From Chloroflexi bacterium RBG_16_70_13 (GTDB lineage: Bacteria > Chloroflexota > Limnocylindria > Limnocylindrales > CSP1-4), in contig MGOD01000071.1 of the NCBI GenBank assembly GCA_001795245.1, positions 34,575 through 48,450 of the forward strand: a stretch of 13,876 bases of DNA, in the 5' to 3' direction. The notes under the pieces were generated by a model. The model made no database searches. It saw nothing but the letters and a program-made list of their open reading frames with translations, and was not told the DNA's origin. The translations under genes and the position numbers were made by a program. Shown here in pieces: positions 8,059 to 13,876 of the stretch; the stretch's first letter is position 1; each line of letters starts with the position of its first letter.

Positions 8059-8508
8059 GTGCGGGGACCGGACCGGGTCGTCGTCCTGTACAGCCATCCC
8101 CTGCTCGGTGAGGGCCTCGGGCAGATGCTCGCGGCCGAACCCGGACTCGTCGTCACGACCGTGAGCCTCGGCACCCTCGACGGGCTCGACGAGGCGCTCG
8201 CCGGCGAACCCGACGTGGTGGTCTTCGAGGAGGGCGGCCCGATCGGGATCCTGGACGTCCTGCGGCGATCCGGGGCGACCGTCATCGTCGATGTCGACAT
8301 CACGTCGTCCACGGCCTGGACCCTCCAGCGCCACGAGCTCCGGTCCGCGCCCGATGAGGTCCTCGGGGCCGTCCGCGAGGCGCTCGCGGTCCGGGCGAGG
8401 TCGGCGATCGGCGGCGAGACCGGGCCCGGCCGACCGGTCTGCGCAGCGGCTGTCTGCGCCACGCAGCGCCGGGCGCGGGGCGGGGCCGGCGTCGTCACCG
8501 GTAGCTGA
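8059..8508 (+). CDS. Stand-alone degenerate receiver (pseudo-receiver) protein
   Basis: Encodes 149 aa from GTG 8059, or 159 aa from ATG 8029. RVVVLYSHPLLGEGLGQML followed by EPDVVVFEEG and ATVIVDVDI follows the alternating strand/helix pattern of a NarL-type receiver. The phosphorylation residues are lost: the acidic pair DD is replaced by Ser-His, the acceptor Asp lies at F-E-E, and the conserved Lys is absent. No DNA-binding domain follows; the last 35 residues are Gly/Arg/Ala-rich with two Cys. GTG 8059 is preferred because AGAGGA lies about 8 nt upstream, whereas ATG 8029 has GGTGAG directly against it. It may be a modulator of the adjacent kinase/regulator pair or a decaying duplicate of that regulator. 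Confidence 0.62.
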   Translation: MRGPDRVVVLYSHPLLGEGLGQMLAAEPGLVVTTVSLGTLDGLDEALAGEPDVVVFEEGGPIGILDVLRRSGATVIVDVDITSSTAWTLQRHELRSAPDEVLGAVREALAVRARSAIGGETGPGRPVCAAAVCATQRRARGGAGVVTGS

Positions 8509-8536
8509 ATCGGCCTTTCCGGCCCTCGGCGACCCA

Positions 8537-8599
8537 ATCGGCCCGAGCCAGCCGATACAGGCCCGGACGTGGTGCAACCGGGCAAACCTGTACCCACGT
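8537..8599 (+). ncRNA. Candidate structured leader RNA with pseudoknot
   Basis: In the 188-bp gap before the TPR gene, consecutive pairings can be drawn. ATCGGC (8537-8542) pairs with GCCGAT (8551-8556). TACAGG (8556-8561) pairs with CCTGTA (8587-8592), and CCCGG (8562-8566) with CCGGG (8578-8582), leaving a CAAA bulge. The loop sequence ACGTGG (8567-8572) can pair with CCACGT (8594-8599), making a pseudoknot. The last arm also overlaps the start of a competing stem at 8598-8622. This could be a riboswitch-like leader of the cytochrome operon. I do not recognise a known class. Pairings are hand-drawn and there is no covariation evidence. Confidence 0.35.
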
Positions 8600-8622
8600 T
8601 CTATCGGTCGGCGGATAGGAAC
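8598..8622. promoter_or_regulatory. Second CTAT-N10-ATAGG dyad upstream of TPR operon
   Basis: GTTC-TATC (8598-8605) and GATA-G-GAAC (8614-8622) form an inverted repeat with one unpaired base. The core C-TAT-N10-ATAGG (8601-8619) has the same spacing as the site at 7920-7938, and 13 of 19 positions are identical. It lies 75 bp upstream of the TPR gene start, a suitable place for a transcription-factor site controlling the TPR-NHL-cytochrome operon. It could also be an RNA hairpin. Confidence 0.45.
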
Positions 8623-8696
8623 GGCCCGCGCGCGAGCCGACCATGGGTCCCAGATCGGCGCCCTCTGTGCGCCGTGCGCAGAAGTAGGTACGTCCC

Positions 8697-9296
8697 ATGG
8701 CCTGGATCGCGTCCCTCACGAGATTGTCGGAGGGAGAGCTCGACCGGCTGATCAAGAGGATCGCGGCGATCCTCCTGGTCGGCACGCTCGTGTTCGTCGG
8801 CTTCTACATCTTCGATCGCTTCCGAATGCCGGCCCCGAGCATGGTCGATCGCGAGATCGCCTCGCTTGAGGCGGCCGTCCGCGAGAATCCCGCCGACATC
8901 GCGGCTCGCGGGCAGCTCGCCGACGCCTACGTCGTCGCCGAGCGCTACGAGGATGCCGTCGCCCAGTACGACGCGATCCTGGAAACGGGCAAGGCCGACG
9001 AGCTGGCGCATTTCGGGCGCGCCCGCGCCAACCAGGGGCTGGGCAACCTCGACGCCGCCAAGGCCGACTATCAGGCGGTCGTGGACATCGCCAAAGAGGG
9101 CGAGATGGCCCACGTCGACCCGACCCTCAACGCCGCGTTCTACGGCCTCGGCCAGATCGCGCTCGAGCAGGGCAAGCCGGCCGACGCGGTCCAGTACCTG
9201 GCGGCCGCGGTCGCGATCAAGCGGTCCGACGCCGACGCCCTGAACCTCCTCGGCACGGCCTACGTCCAGAACGGCGAGCCGGCCAGGGCCATCTAG
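8697..9296 (+). CDS. Membrane-anchored TPR protein, N-terminal part before in-frame TAG
   Basis: Encodes 199 aa before a TAG at 9294-9296. The N-terminus is cytoplasmic, with a single membrane helix at about 22-40, followed by TPR-like helical pairs: EAAVRENPADIAARGQLADA, RYEDAVAQYDAIL, and ALNLLGTAYVQNGEPARAI. The last repeat is cut in mid-helix. The same reading frame continues without another stop through 9665 and supplies the rest of that repeat plus more TPR units, so 8697-9665 was or is one gene of about 322 codons. Its place before an NHL propeller and two exported multiheme cytochromes suggests a scaffold for cytochrome maturation or assembly, similar in style to the TPR of CcmI/NrfG. 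The start ATG has a weak AGTAGGT upstream. Confidence 0.8.
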   Translation: MAWIASLTRLSEGELDRLIKRIAAILLVGTLVFVGFYIFDRFRMPAPSMVDREIASLEAAVRENPADIAARGQLADAYVVAERYEDAVAQYDAILETGKADELAHFGRARANQGLGNLDAAKADYQAVVDIAKEGEMAHVDPTLNAAFYGLGQIALEQGKPADAVQYLAAAVAIKRSDADALNLLGTAYVQNGEPARAI

Positions 9297-9320
9297 CCGC
9301 TTCGCTGCGCCATCGCCTTC

Positions 9321-9665
9321 GTGCCGATCGGCTGGAGCGAGCCGTACGCCATGCTCGCCCAGGCCTACGCCGACACCGGCGATCCTGACCGGGCCGAGTG
9401 GGCGGCGGCGATGGCCGACCTGTCCGAAGGGCGCTACGCCGCCGCCGCCTCGCGCCTCGAGGCGATCATCGACGGCCCGGCGGCGCTCGAGGCGACGATC
9501 GGCCTGGCCCTCGTCAGCGAGGTTCAGGGCGATGCGACGGCCGCCGCCGGCTGGTACCAGAAGGCCCTCGAGATCGAGCCCGGCAACGCTGAGGCGCGCC
9601 TCGGCCTTAGCCGGGTGAGCCTCCCCGGCGCCTCCGCCGGGACGGGAGAGGGGGCCGCCGAATGA
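9321..9665 (+). pseudogene. C-terminal TPR portion downstream of the in-frame TAG
   Basis: This is the same frame as the preceding TPR gene. Directly after the TAG the frame reads PLRCAIAFVPIGWSEPYAML, which is exactly how a TPR helix pair would continue from ...GEPARAI. Further repeats (DTGDPDRAEWAAAMADL, GWYQKALEIEPGNAEARLGL) follow. A GTG at 9321 could start a separate product, but it has no ribosome site and would begin inside a helix. The end overlaps the NHL gene by ATGA (9662-9665), so translational coupling is preserved. It is either a remnant of a single broken gene, a sequencing error at 9294, or the readthrough half of a recoded gene. The lack of other damage favours a recent change or error. 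Confidence 0.7.
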
Positions 9666-10690
9666 CCGCCGAGACCGGAACCCTGCCGGCCGGCGCCACG
9701 CCCGCGGTCGAGGTGGATCCCGAGCGCCGGCGCCGGCGCCGCAAGATCCTGCTCCTGCTGTTGCTCCTCGGCAGCCTCGCGATCCTCCTCGGAATCGCCA
9801 TCTGGTATCTCCTCTTCCGCCAGCCCATCCCCCTGCCGATCGTCCCGCCCCCGGCGGTCCCCGCCTACTCGACGAGCATCTACGGCGCCGCCGACCCGGC
9901 TGGCGTCGCGGTCAGCCCGGCCGGCGACCGGATCTACGTCGCCGAGACCGCCGGCGACAAGGTCGTCCGGATGTTCGACAGCGGCGGCAACGAGCTGGGC
10001 ATTCTGGCGCCGCCGGCCGACACGGGCAGCGAGCACGTTCCGGTCTACCTCGCCCTCCAGCCGACGACCGGCGACGTCTACGTCTCCGACCGCCCGAGGG
10101 GCGCGGTCTACGTCTACGACCGCGACGGTGCCTTCCGGAGCGAGTTCCGCCCGGCGCTGGCGATCGAGGGCTGGCAGCCCCTCGGGCTTGCCTTCGATGC
10201 CGCCGGAAACCTTTACGTCACGGACCTCTCGGGGCCCGCCGAGGTCCATAAGTTCGACTCGACCGGCAAGCTGCTCCTGTCCTTCGGGGGCGACCAGAGC
10301 ATGAGCTTCCCGAACGGCGTGGCGGTCGATGCCGACGGCCGGGTCTACGTCACCGACAGCAACAACGGCCGGCTGCTCGTGTTCGGGACCGACGGCACCC
10401 TCGTCGCGAAGATCGGCCGCGGCGCCGGCGCCGGCAACCTCGGGCTGCCGCGCGGCGTGGCCATCGACGGCCAGGGCCGCGCGTTCATCGTCGACTCGAG
10501 CGGCCAGGGCGTCCTCGTCTACGCCGCCCTCGAGGCCGACCAGGCGCAACCCGAGCACCTCGGGTTCTTCGGCGGCCACGGGATCGCCAACGGCCAGTTC
10601 GCCTTCCCGATGGGGGTCGCGGTCGATGCCCACGGACGGGTCTACGTCGCCGATACGGCGAACGGCCGCATTCAGGTCTGGAGCTATTGA
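9662..10690 (+). CDS. Membrane-anchored NHL-repeat beta-propeller protein
   Basis: Encodes 342 aa. An Arg-rich stretch (24-28) precedes one membrane helix (about 29-51), placing the rest outside the cytoplasm. Six NHL-type repeats can be seen through their strand cores: AGVAVSPAGDRIYVAET, VYLALQPTTGDVYVSDR, LGLAFDAAGNLYVTDL, NGVAVDADGRVYVTDS, RGVAIDGQGRAFIVDS and MGVAVDAHGRVYVADT. This fits a closed six-bladed propeller, a fold used for protein or ligand binding. No catalytic motif or heme site is seen. GGGAGAGGGGG lies just upstream of the ATG, and the start overlaps the preceding TPR frame by 4 bp. As far as I recall, NHL proteins are frequent neighbours of secreted cytochromes in Geobacter-type metal reducers. 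An assembly or anchoring role is inferred. Confidence 0.9.
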   Translation: MTAETGTLPAGATPAVEVDPERRRRRRKILLLLLLLGSLAILLGIAIWYLLFRQPIPLPIVPPPAVPAYSTSIYGAADPAGVAVSPAGDRIYVAETAGDKVVRMFDSGGNELGILAPPADTGSEHVPVYLALQPTTGDVYVSDRPRGAVYVYDRDGAFRSEFRPALAIEGWQPLGLAFDAAGNLYVTDLSGPAEVHKFDSTGKLLLSFGGDQSMSFPNGVAVDADGRVYVTDSNNGRLLVFGTDGTLVAKIGRGAGAGNLGLPRGVAIDGQGRAFIVDSSGQGVLVYAALEADQAQPEHLGFFGGHGIANGQFAFPMGVAVDAHGRVYVADTANGRIQVWSY

Positions 10691-10776
10691 GATGAGGCGT
10701 CCATGAAGGAGGTTGGAGCCGCAGACGTCGACCGCCGGCAGGGCCGGCCAAGCCCAAGTCATCAATCGACAGGAAG

Positions 10777-10785
10777 AAAGGAGGT
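10777..10785 (+). promoter_or_regulatory. Consensus Shine-Dalgarno of hexaheme cytochrome 1
   Basis: AAAGGAGGT is a full match to the 16S anti-Shine-Dalgarno sequence and lies 7 nt before GTG 10793. It decides the start against the longer in-frame ATG at 10703, whose 30 extra residues would bury the signal peptide. Most other genes in the window have weaker sites, so strong translation of this cytochrome is likely. Confidence 0.85.
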
Positions 10786-10792
10786 AGGGACA

Positions 10793-12340
10793 GTGAGACG
10801 ACTGGCGCTCGTTCTAGCAGGCGGCGCCCTCTGGCTGATCCTTGCCGCAGTTCCTGCCCTGGCCGACGGCGGACCCCATGTCATGACCCAGAACAACGGG
10901 TCGCTTGGGATCAACGCCGACGGCTGCGCCGGGTGCCACCGGGCACACACGGCCCAGGGCCCGTTCCTCATCAACGCCGCCGATGAGACGGCGTTGTGCA
11001 AGACCTGCCACGGCGCCGCCGTGACCGGATCCACCGTTGACGTCATGACCGGCGTGCAGTACGCCCTCGATGTCGATGGCCTCCGCGACCCGGCGACCCT
11101 GCTCGGTGCCCTCCGGGGCGGCGGCTACGACCAGGCCCGGCTCGATGCCGGCGACGCGTCGCGGCTGTCGTACCTGCGGACCGCGACCGCGGTCTCGCAG
11201 CGACCGAAGGTCGGTGTCGGGGCGGCCGAGGACGTTACCTCCGCCCACATGGCGATGACGGAGAACGGCCTCACCAATCCGGGCATCGCCTGGGGCAACG
11301 GGGCCGTTGGCTCCGGCATCGGTCCGGTCGTCGAGATCAGCTGCGCGTCCTGCCACAACCCTCACGGGAACGGGCAGTACCGCATCCTCAACAGAATCCC
11401 CGAGGCCACCGGCGTCGGCTTCGATGACGGCTGGGTGGTGGACGTCCTCGCCACCGTCGCCTCGAACGACCGGATCTACACCGAGGTCTCACACGCGCTC
11501 CTCGTCGGCGACATCGTCACGGTCGCCGGAACCGGGACCGCCGCCGACGGCACGAATCTGACCGTCGCGAGCATCTCGTCGAACTACTTCACGCTCACCG
11601 GCGTGGACATCCTCGCCGACACGGGAGTCGGCGGAGCCGTCACGCGCACCAGCGGCGTCGGCGTTACCGACGCGACCCTGCCGGCCGCGGGCGACACCCG
11701 CAACTACACCGTGATGCAGACGAAGGGCACCGAAGGCACCGAGTCGACGTACCTGCTCTACGCGAGCCAGGTCGCGACGGCCGCGGGCGCCGGCACCTTC
11801 AACAGCATCCCGGGCGACTACACGGCGACGGGCGGCGATTACTTCGCTCGCAACGTGCCGTGGAACCCCCAGATCAACAACGCGGCGTGCGATCCGACGA
11901 TCTTCCCCGCGCCGGCCGCGTGCGCCACGGCCAACAGTGCGCCAAACGGGCGACCGTCCACCTTCAGCGGACAGATCACCGCCTGGTGCTCCTCGTGCCA
12001 CACGCGCTACTTCGCCAACAGCAATCCGAATCCCACCACCGTCGACCCGCTCGACACCGGTGCTGCGTGGATGTACCCGCGTCCCGGCGAGGACATCTAC
12101 ATGTACCAGCACCGGACGGTCGCCGGCCGTGACTGCCTGACCTGCCATGTCTCGCATGGCTCGAATGCGGCGATGACCGGCACCTTCTCGGGCTCCTACG
12201 AGTACCCGGACGGGACCGCGTCGGCCTCGAGCCGTCTGCTCAAGGTCGACAACCGCGGGACCTGCCAGGCCTGCCACGACCCGACAGGGACGATCGTAGC
12301 CGGGACGTACATCGGCCCGGCCAGTCCGACCGTTCCGTAA
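10793..12340 (+). CDS. Secreted hexaheme c-type cytochrome, OmcS-like, with beta-domain insert
   Basis: Encodes 515 aa from GTG. A Sec signal peptide ends near ALA (residue 24). Six CxxCH motifs begin at residues 45, 69, 184, 399, 448 and 491. Outside the insert there are exactly six further His (29, 52, 152, 191, 440, 455), enough for bis-His ligation of all hemes. Motif order (CAGCHRAH, CKTCHG, CASCHNPHG, WCSSCH, CLTCHVSH, CQACH) parallels OmcS of Geobacter as I recall it. There is no membrane anchor, so it should be released or polymerised outside the cell. Residues about 215-290 form an inserted domain with the pattern HALLVGDIVTVAGTG and FTLTG, absent from the following paralogue. Cys366 and Cys377 may form a disulfide. 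Likely role: extracellular electron carrier, possibly a filament subunit. Confidence 0.93.
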   Translation: MRRLALVLAGGALWLILAAVPALADGGPHVMTQNNGSLGINADGCAGCHRAHTAQGPFLINAADETALCKTCHGAAVTGSTVDVMTGVQYALDVDGLRDPATLLGALRGGGYDQARLDAGDASRLSYLRTATAVSQRPKVGVGAAEDVTSAHMAMTENGLTNPGIAWGNGAVGSGIGPVVEISCASCHNPHGNGQYRILNRIPEATGVGFDDGWVVDVLATVASNDRIYTEVSHALLVGDIVTVAGTGTAADGTNLTVASISSNYFTLTGVDILADTGVGGAVTRTSGVGVTDATLPAAGDTRNYTVMQTKGTEGTESTYLLYASQVATAAGAGTFNSIPGDYTATGGDYFARNVPWNPQINNAACDPTIFPAPAACATANSAPNGRPSTFSGQITAWCSSCHTRYFANSNPNPTTVDPLDTGAAWMYPRPGEDIYMYQHRTVAGRDCLTCHVSHGSNAAMTGTFSGSYEYPDGTASASSRLLKVDNRGTCQACHDPTGTIVAGTYIGPASPTVP

Positions 12341-12352
12341 CGACGATCTGAA

Positions 12353-12385
12353 GGGTCCGGCGGTCGCAGATGCGCCGCCGGACCC
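12353..12385 (+). other. Strong intercistronic hairpin between cytochrome genes
   Basis: GGGTCCGGCGG (12353-12363) and CCGCCGGACCC (12375-12385) form a perfect 11-bp stem; CGC-AGAT-GCG inside extends it by 3 bp past one bulged base. It begins 13 nt after the TAA of the first cytochrome and ends 45 nt before the second start. No U-tract follows, so full intrinsic termination is unlikely. A 3'-end stabiliser or partial terminator that raises expression of the first cytochrome over the second is more plausible. Confidence 0.7.
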
Positions 12386-12430
12386 GGCTCCAACTCCCGC
12401 GTCCCAGCGCAGCAGAGGAAGGCAGAGACA

Positions 12431-13729
12431 GTGAGACGTCTGGCGCTCTTGATCGCTGGTGGCGCCCTCTGGCTGATCCTTGCCGCCGCGCCGGCCCTGG
12501 CGGACGGTGGACCCCACGTGATGACCGTGAACAACGGCTCCCTGGGGATCAACGCCGACAGCTGCGCCGGGTGCCACCGGGCCCACACGGCCCAGGGCCC
12601 ATTCCTTATCAATGCCGCCGACGAGACGGCCCTCTGTCTCACCTGCCACGGCGCTGTCGCCGCGGGGGCCACGACCGACGTCGCCAGCGGCATCCAGTAT
12701 CAGCTCGCCGCGAGGGGCGGCACCCCGCTGCTGGGAGCCTTGCGGAGCGGCGGCTTCGTCCAGGCCGCGATCGACTCCGGCAACCCCGCGCGCGTGCTCG
12801 TGTCCAACAATCTCGCGTCGTCGGACGACCAGTGGGCGAAGGTCAGGGTCCGCACCGATATCAGCGGTGGCGTCGATCCCGCGCCGGTCACGTCGGCCCA
12901 TCTCAATCTCGCCGACAACGGCCTTTCCGCTCCGACCGTGGCCTGGGGCCACGGTCCGATCGGCCTCGGGCTCAACGGCCCCGGCCCGACCGTGTCCATG
13001 GCCTGCGCGTCGTGCCACAACCCCCACGGCAACGGGCAGTACCGGATCCTGGTCCCGATCCCCGACCCCGAGGCCACGAGCGGCACCTTCACCCCGGCCG
13101 CGGCCGACGCGGTGGTCGCGGATTCGCCGGCCGACAACCCGGACGCGGCCGAGTCCGACACGAAGAACTACACGGTCATCCAGACCCGGGGCACGCCGGG
13201 CACGCTCTCGACCTACCTGCTCTACGCGGATGACGTCAGCGACGCCGGCTACGGCCCGGCGACGGGCGACTACTGGCACGTCCGGGTGCCCTGGAACACG
13301 GCGTCGACGCCCACCACCGGGGCCGATGCCCCGAACGGCATCCCGGCCAACCGGGTGGGCGGCTTCTTCGCCTTCAACGACCAGATGACGGCCTGGTGCA
13401 GCGCCTGCCACACGCGCTACGCATCGGCCGCGGGCGACACGCCGTCCGGCGACGAGCTGTTCGCCTATCGCCATGAGACCGTCGGCAACCGGGCCTGCAC
13501 GACCTGCCACGTGGCACACGGCTCGAACGCCCGCATGGAGGGCACGTTCTCCTCGTCCCAGCCGTTCCCCAACGGCGACGTCCCGGCGTACGACATCGGC
13601 GGAGCCACCGGTGACAGCCGGCTCCTCAAGGTCGACAACCGCGGGACGTGCCAGCTCTGCCACGACCCGACGGGCACGGTCGCGAACGGGACCTACACGG
13701 GCCCGATCCCGGCGCCCGGCGTCCCGTGA
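12431..13729 (+). CDS. Secreted hexaheme c-type cytochrome, OmcS-like, paralogue 2
   Basis: Encodes 432 aa from GTG, with AGAGGAA 10 nt upstream. It has the same signal peptide type (cleavage near ALA24) and six CxxCH motifs beginning at 45, 69, 192, 323, 356 and 407. The six His positions conserved with paralogue 1 are 29, 52, 157, 199, 348 and 363. Over the first 74 residues only 6 differ from paralogue 1, and the C-terminal RLLKVDNRGTCQ region is also nearly identical. The centre is divergent and lacks the ~75-residue inserted domain of paralogue 1. The length is close to the OmcS precursor (about 430 aa by memory). It is the likely product of tandem duplication; it may form its own filament or mix with paralogue 1. 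No anchor is seen. Confidence 0.93.
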   Translation: MRRLALLIAGGALWLILAAAPALADGGPHVMTVNNGSLGINADSCAGCHRAHTAQGPFLINAADETALCLTCHGAVAAGATTDVASGIQYQLAARGGTPLLGALRSGGFVQAAIDSGNPARVLVSNNLASSDDQWAKVRVRTDISGGVDPAPVTSAHLNLADNGLSAPTVAWGHGPIGLGLNGPGPTVSMACASCHNPHGNGQYRILVPIPDPEATSGTFTPAAADAVVADSPADNPDAAESDTKNYTVIQTRGTPGTLSTYLLYADDVSDAGYGPATGDYWHVRVPWNTASTPTTGADAPNGIPANRVGGFFAFNDQMTAWCSACHTRYASAAGDTPSGDELFAYRHETVGNRACTTCHVAHGSNARMEGTFSSSQPFPNGDVPAYDIGGATGDSRLLKVDNRGTCQLCHDPTGTVANGTYTGPIPAPGVP

Positions 13730-13750
13730 GCTAGCGACTGGACCTGAGCG

Positions 13751-13876
13751 ATGAGCCCGTCCCGGCGACGCGCCCCACGACTCGCGGCCCGAATGGCGAC
13801 CGCGGCCCTGTTCCTCGCGCTCGCCGCGGCGGTCTCGCCGTTCGTGCCGTCGGCCACGGCGACCGATCCCACCGCG
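13751..13876 (+). CDS. Secreted protein of unknown function, 5' fragment
   Basis: An open frame of 42 codons runs off the window end. It starts at ATG 13751, 21 bp after the second cytochrome. The product begins MSPSRRRAPRLAARM, then a hydrophobic core of Ala/Leu/Val, and ends SATATDPTA, a clear signal peptide with a probable site near SATA. The spacing suggests it is the next gene of the cytochrome operon and that its product is exported too. Nothing of the mature protein is visible, so no function can be given. Confidence 0.6.
   Translation, partial: MSPSRRRAPRLAARMATAALFLALAAAVSPFVPSATATDPTA

Noticed and set aside
8560..8600. Resemblance to a guanidine-III (ykkC-III) or GEMM-I riboswitch
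   Set aside because: CCGGACG-GGTGC and GGGCAAACC are locally similar, but the conserved downstream parts of both classes (the ACAAGACGG-like segment, or the second GEMM helix and receptor) are not found. Only a generic structured-leader call is kept.
8697..9665. General reassignment of TAG as a sense codon
   Set aside because: Cytochrome b ends in TAG at the expected length, and reading through it gives no family-like sequence, so TAG acts as a stop elsewhere in this window.
10734..10748. GCCGGC-AGG-GCCGGC hairpin in the leader of cytochrome 1
   Set aside because: GCCGGC is self-palindromic and very common at this GC content; a 6-bp stem with a 3-nt loop has no further support.
10703..10792. 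Upstream ATG start for hexaheme cytochrome 1
   Set aside because: It would add a charged 30-residue stretch before the signal peptide, while GTG 10793 has a perfect Shine-Dalgarno and matches the start of the paralogue.
11489..13663. A 724-codon minus-strand open frame across both hexaheme cytochromes
   Set aside because: It is antisense to well-defined heme proteins, is rich in Arg/Gly/Val with no domain pattern, and is the expected product of high third-position GC on the opposite strand.
1..13876. CRISPR arrays, transposases, tRNA or rRNA genes
   Set aside because: No regularly spaced repeats, transposase motifs, tRNA cloverleaf signatures or rRNA segments were seen on either strand.

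Overview
This is a high-GC, densely packed bacterial window. The combination of a Rieske/cytochrome b pair without a c1 or f gene, large multiheme c-type cytochromes, a NarL-type two-component pair and Sec-exported cytochromes suggests an uncultured soil or subsurface lineage. Chloroflexota (Limnocylindria/Ellin6529-like) is my best guess by analogy. No 16S or marker gene is present to confirm it, and an actinobacterial or other monoderm host is possible.

Layout. Positions 26-2083 (minus strand) hold three household genes: a YbaK-type aminoacyl-tRNA deacylase, a metallophosphoesterase, and a ParB-fold protein overlapping it by 4 bp. A divergent intergenic region follows, with a perfect 20-bp palindrome over the start codon of the first plus-strand gene. 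Positions 2278-5364 (plus) encode a bc-type quinol oxidase module: Rieske protein, fused b6/subunit-IV cytochrome b, and a membrane-anchored decaheme cytochrome c in the place of c1/f. Positions 5467-8508 encode signalling: a GAF histidine kinase, an overlapping NarL/LuxR response regulator, and a small degenerate receiver protein. Related inverted repeats (CTAT-N10-ATAGG) follow the regulator and precede the next operon. Positions 8697-13876 form a cytochrome export/assembly operon: a membrane-anchored TPR protein interrupted by an in-frame TAG, a membrane-anchored six-repeat NHL propeller, two tandem hexaheme cytochromes separated by a strong hairpin, and the start of another secreted protein cut by the window edge.

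Main interpretation. The two hexaheme proteins share heme number, heme order, the CxxCHxxH signature at heme 1 and exactly six conserved extra histidines. These resemble OmcS, the hexaheme nanowire cytochrome of Geobacter, as I remember its sequence. The window therefore reads as a complete candidate extracellular electron transfer locus: quinol -> Rieske/cyt b -> decaheme c -> hexaheme filament, with its own two-component control. The filament assignment is inference; the heme motifs, gene order and ligand count are read directly from the sequence.
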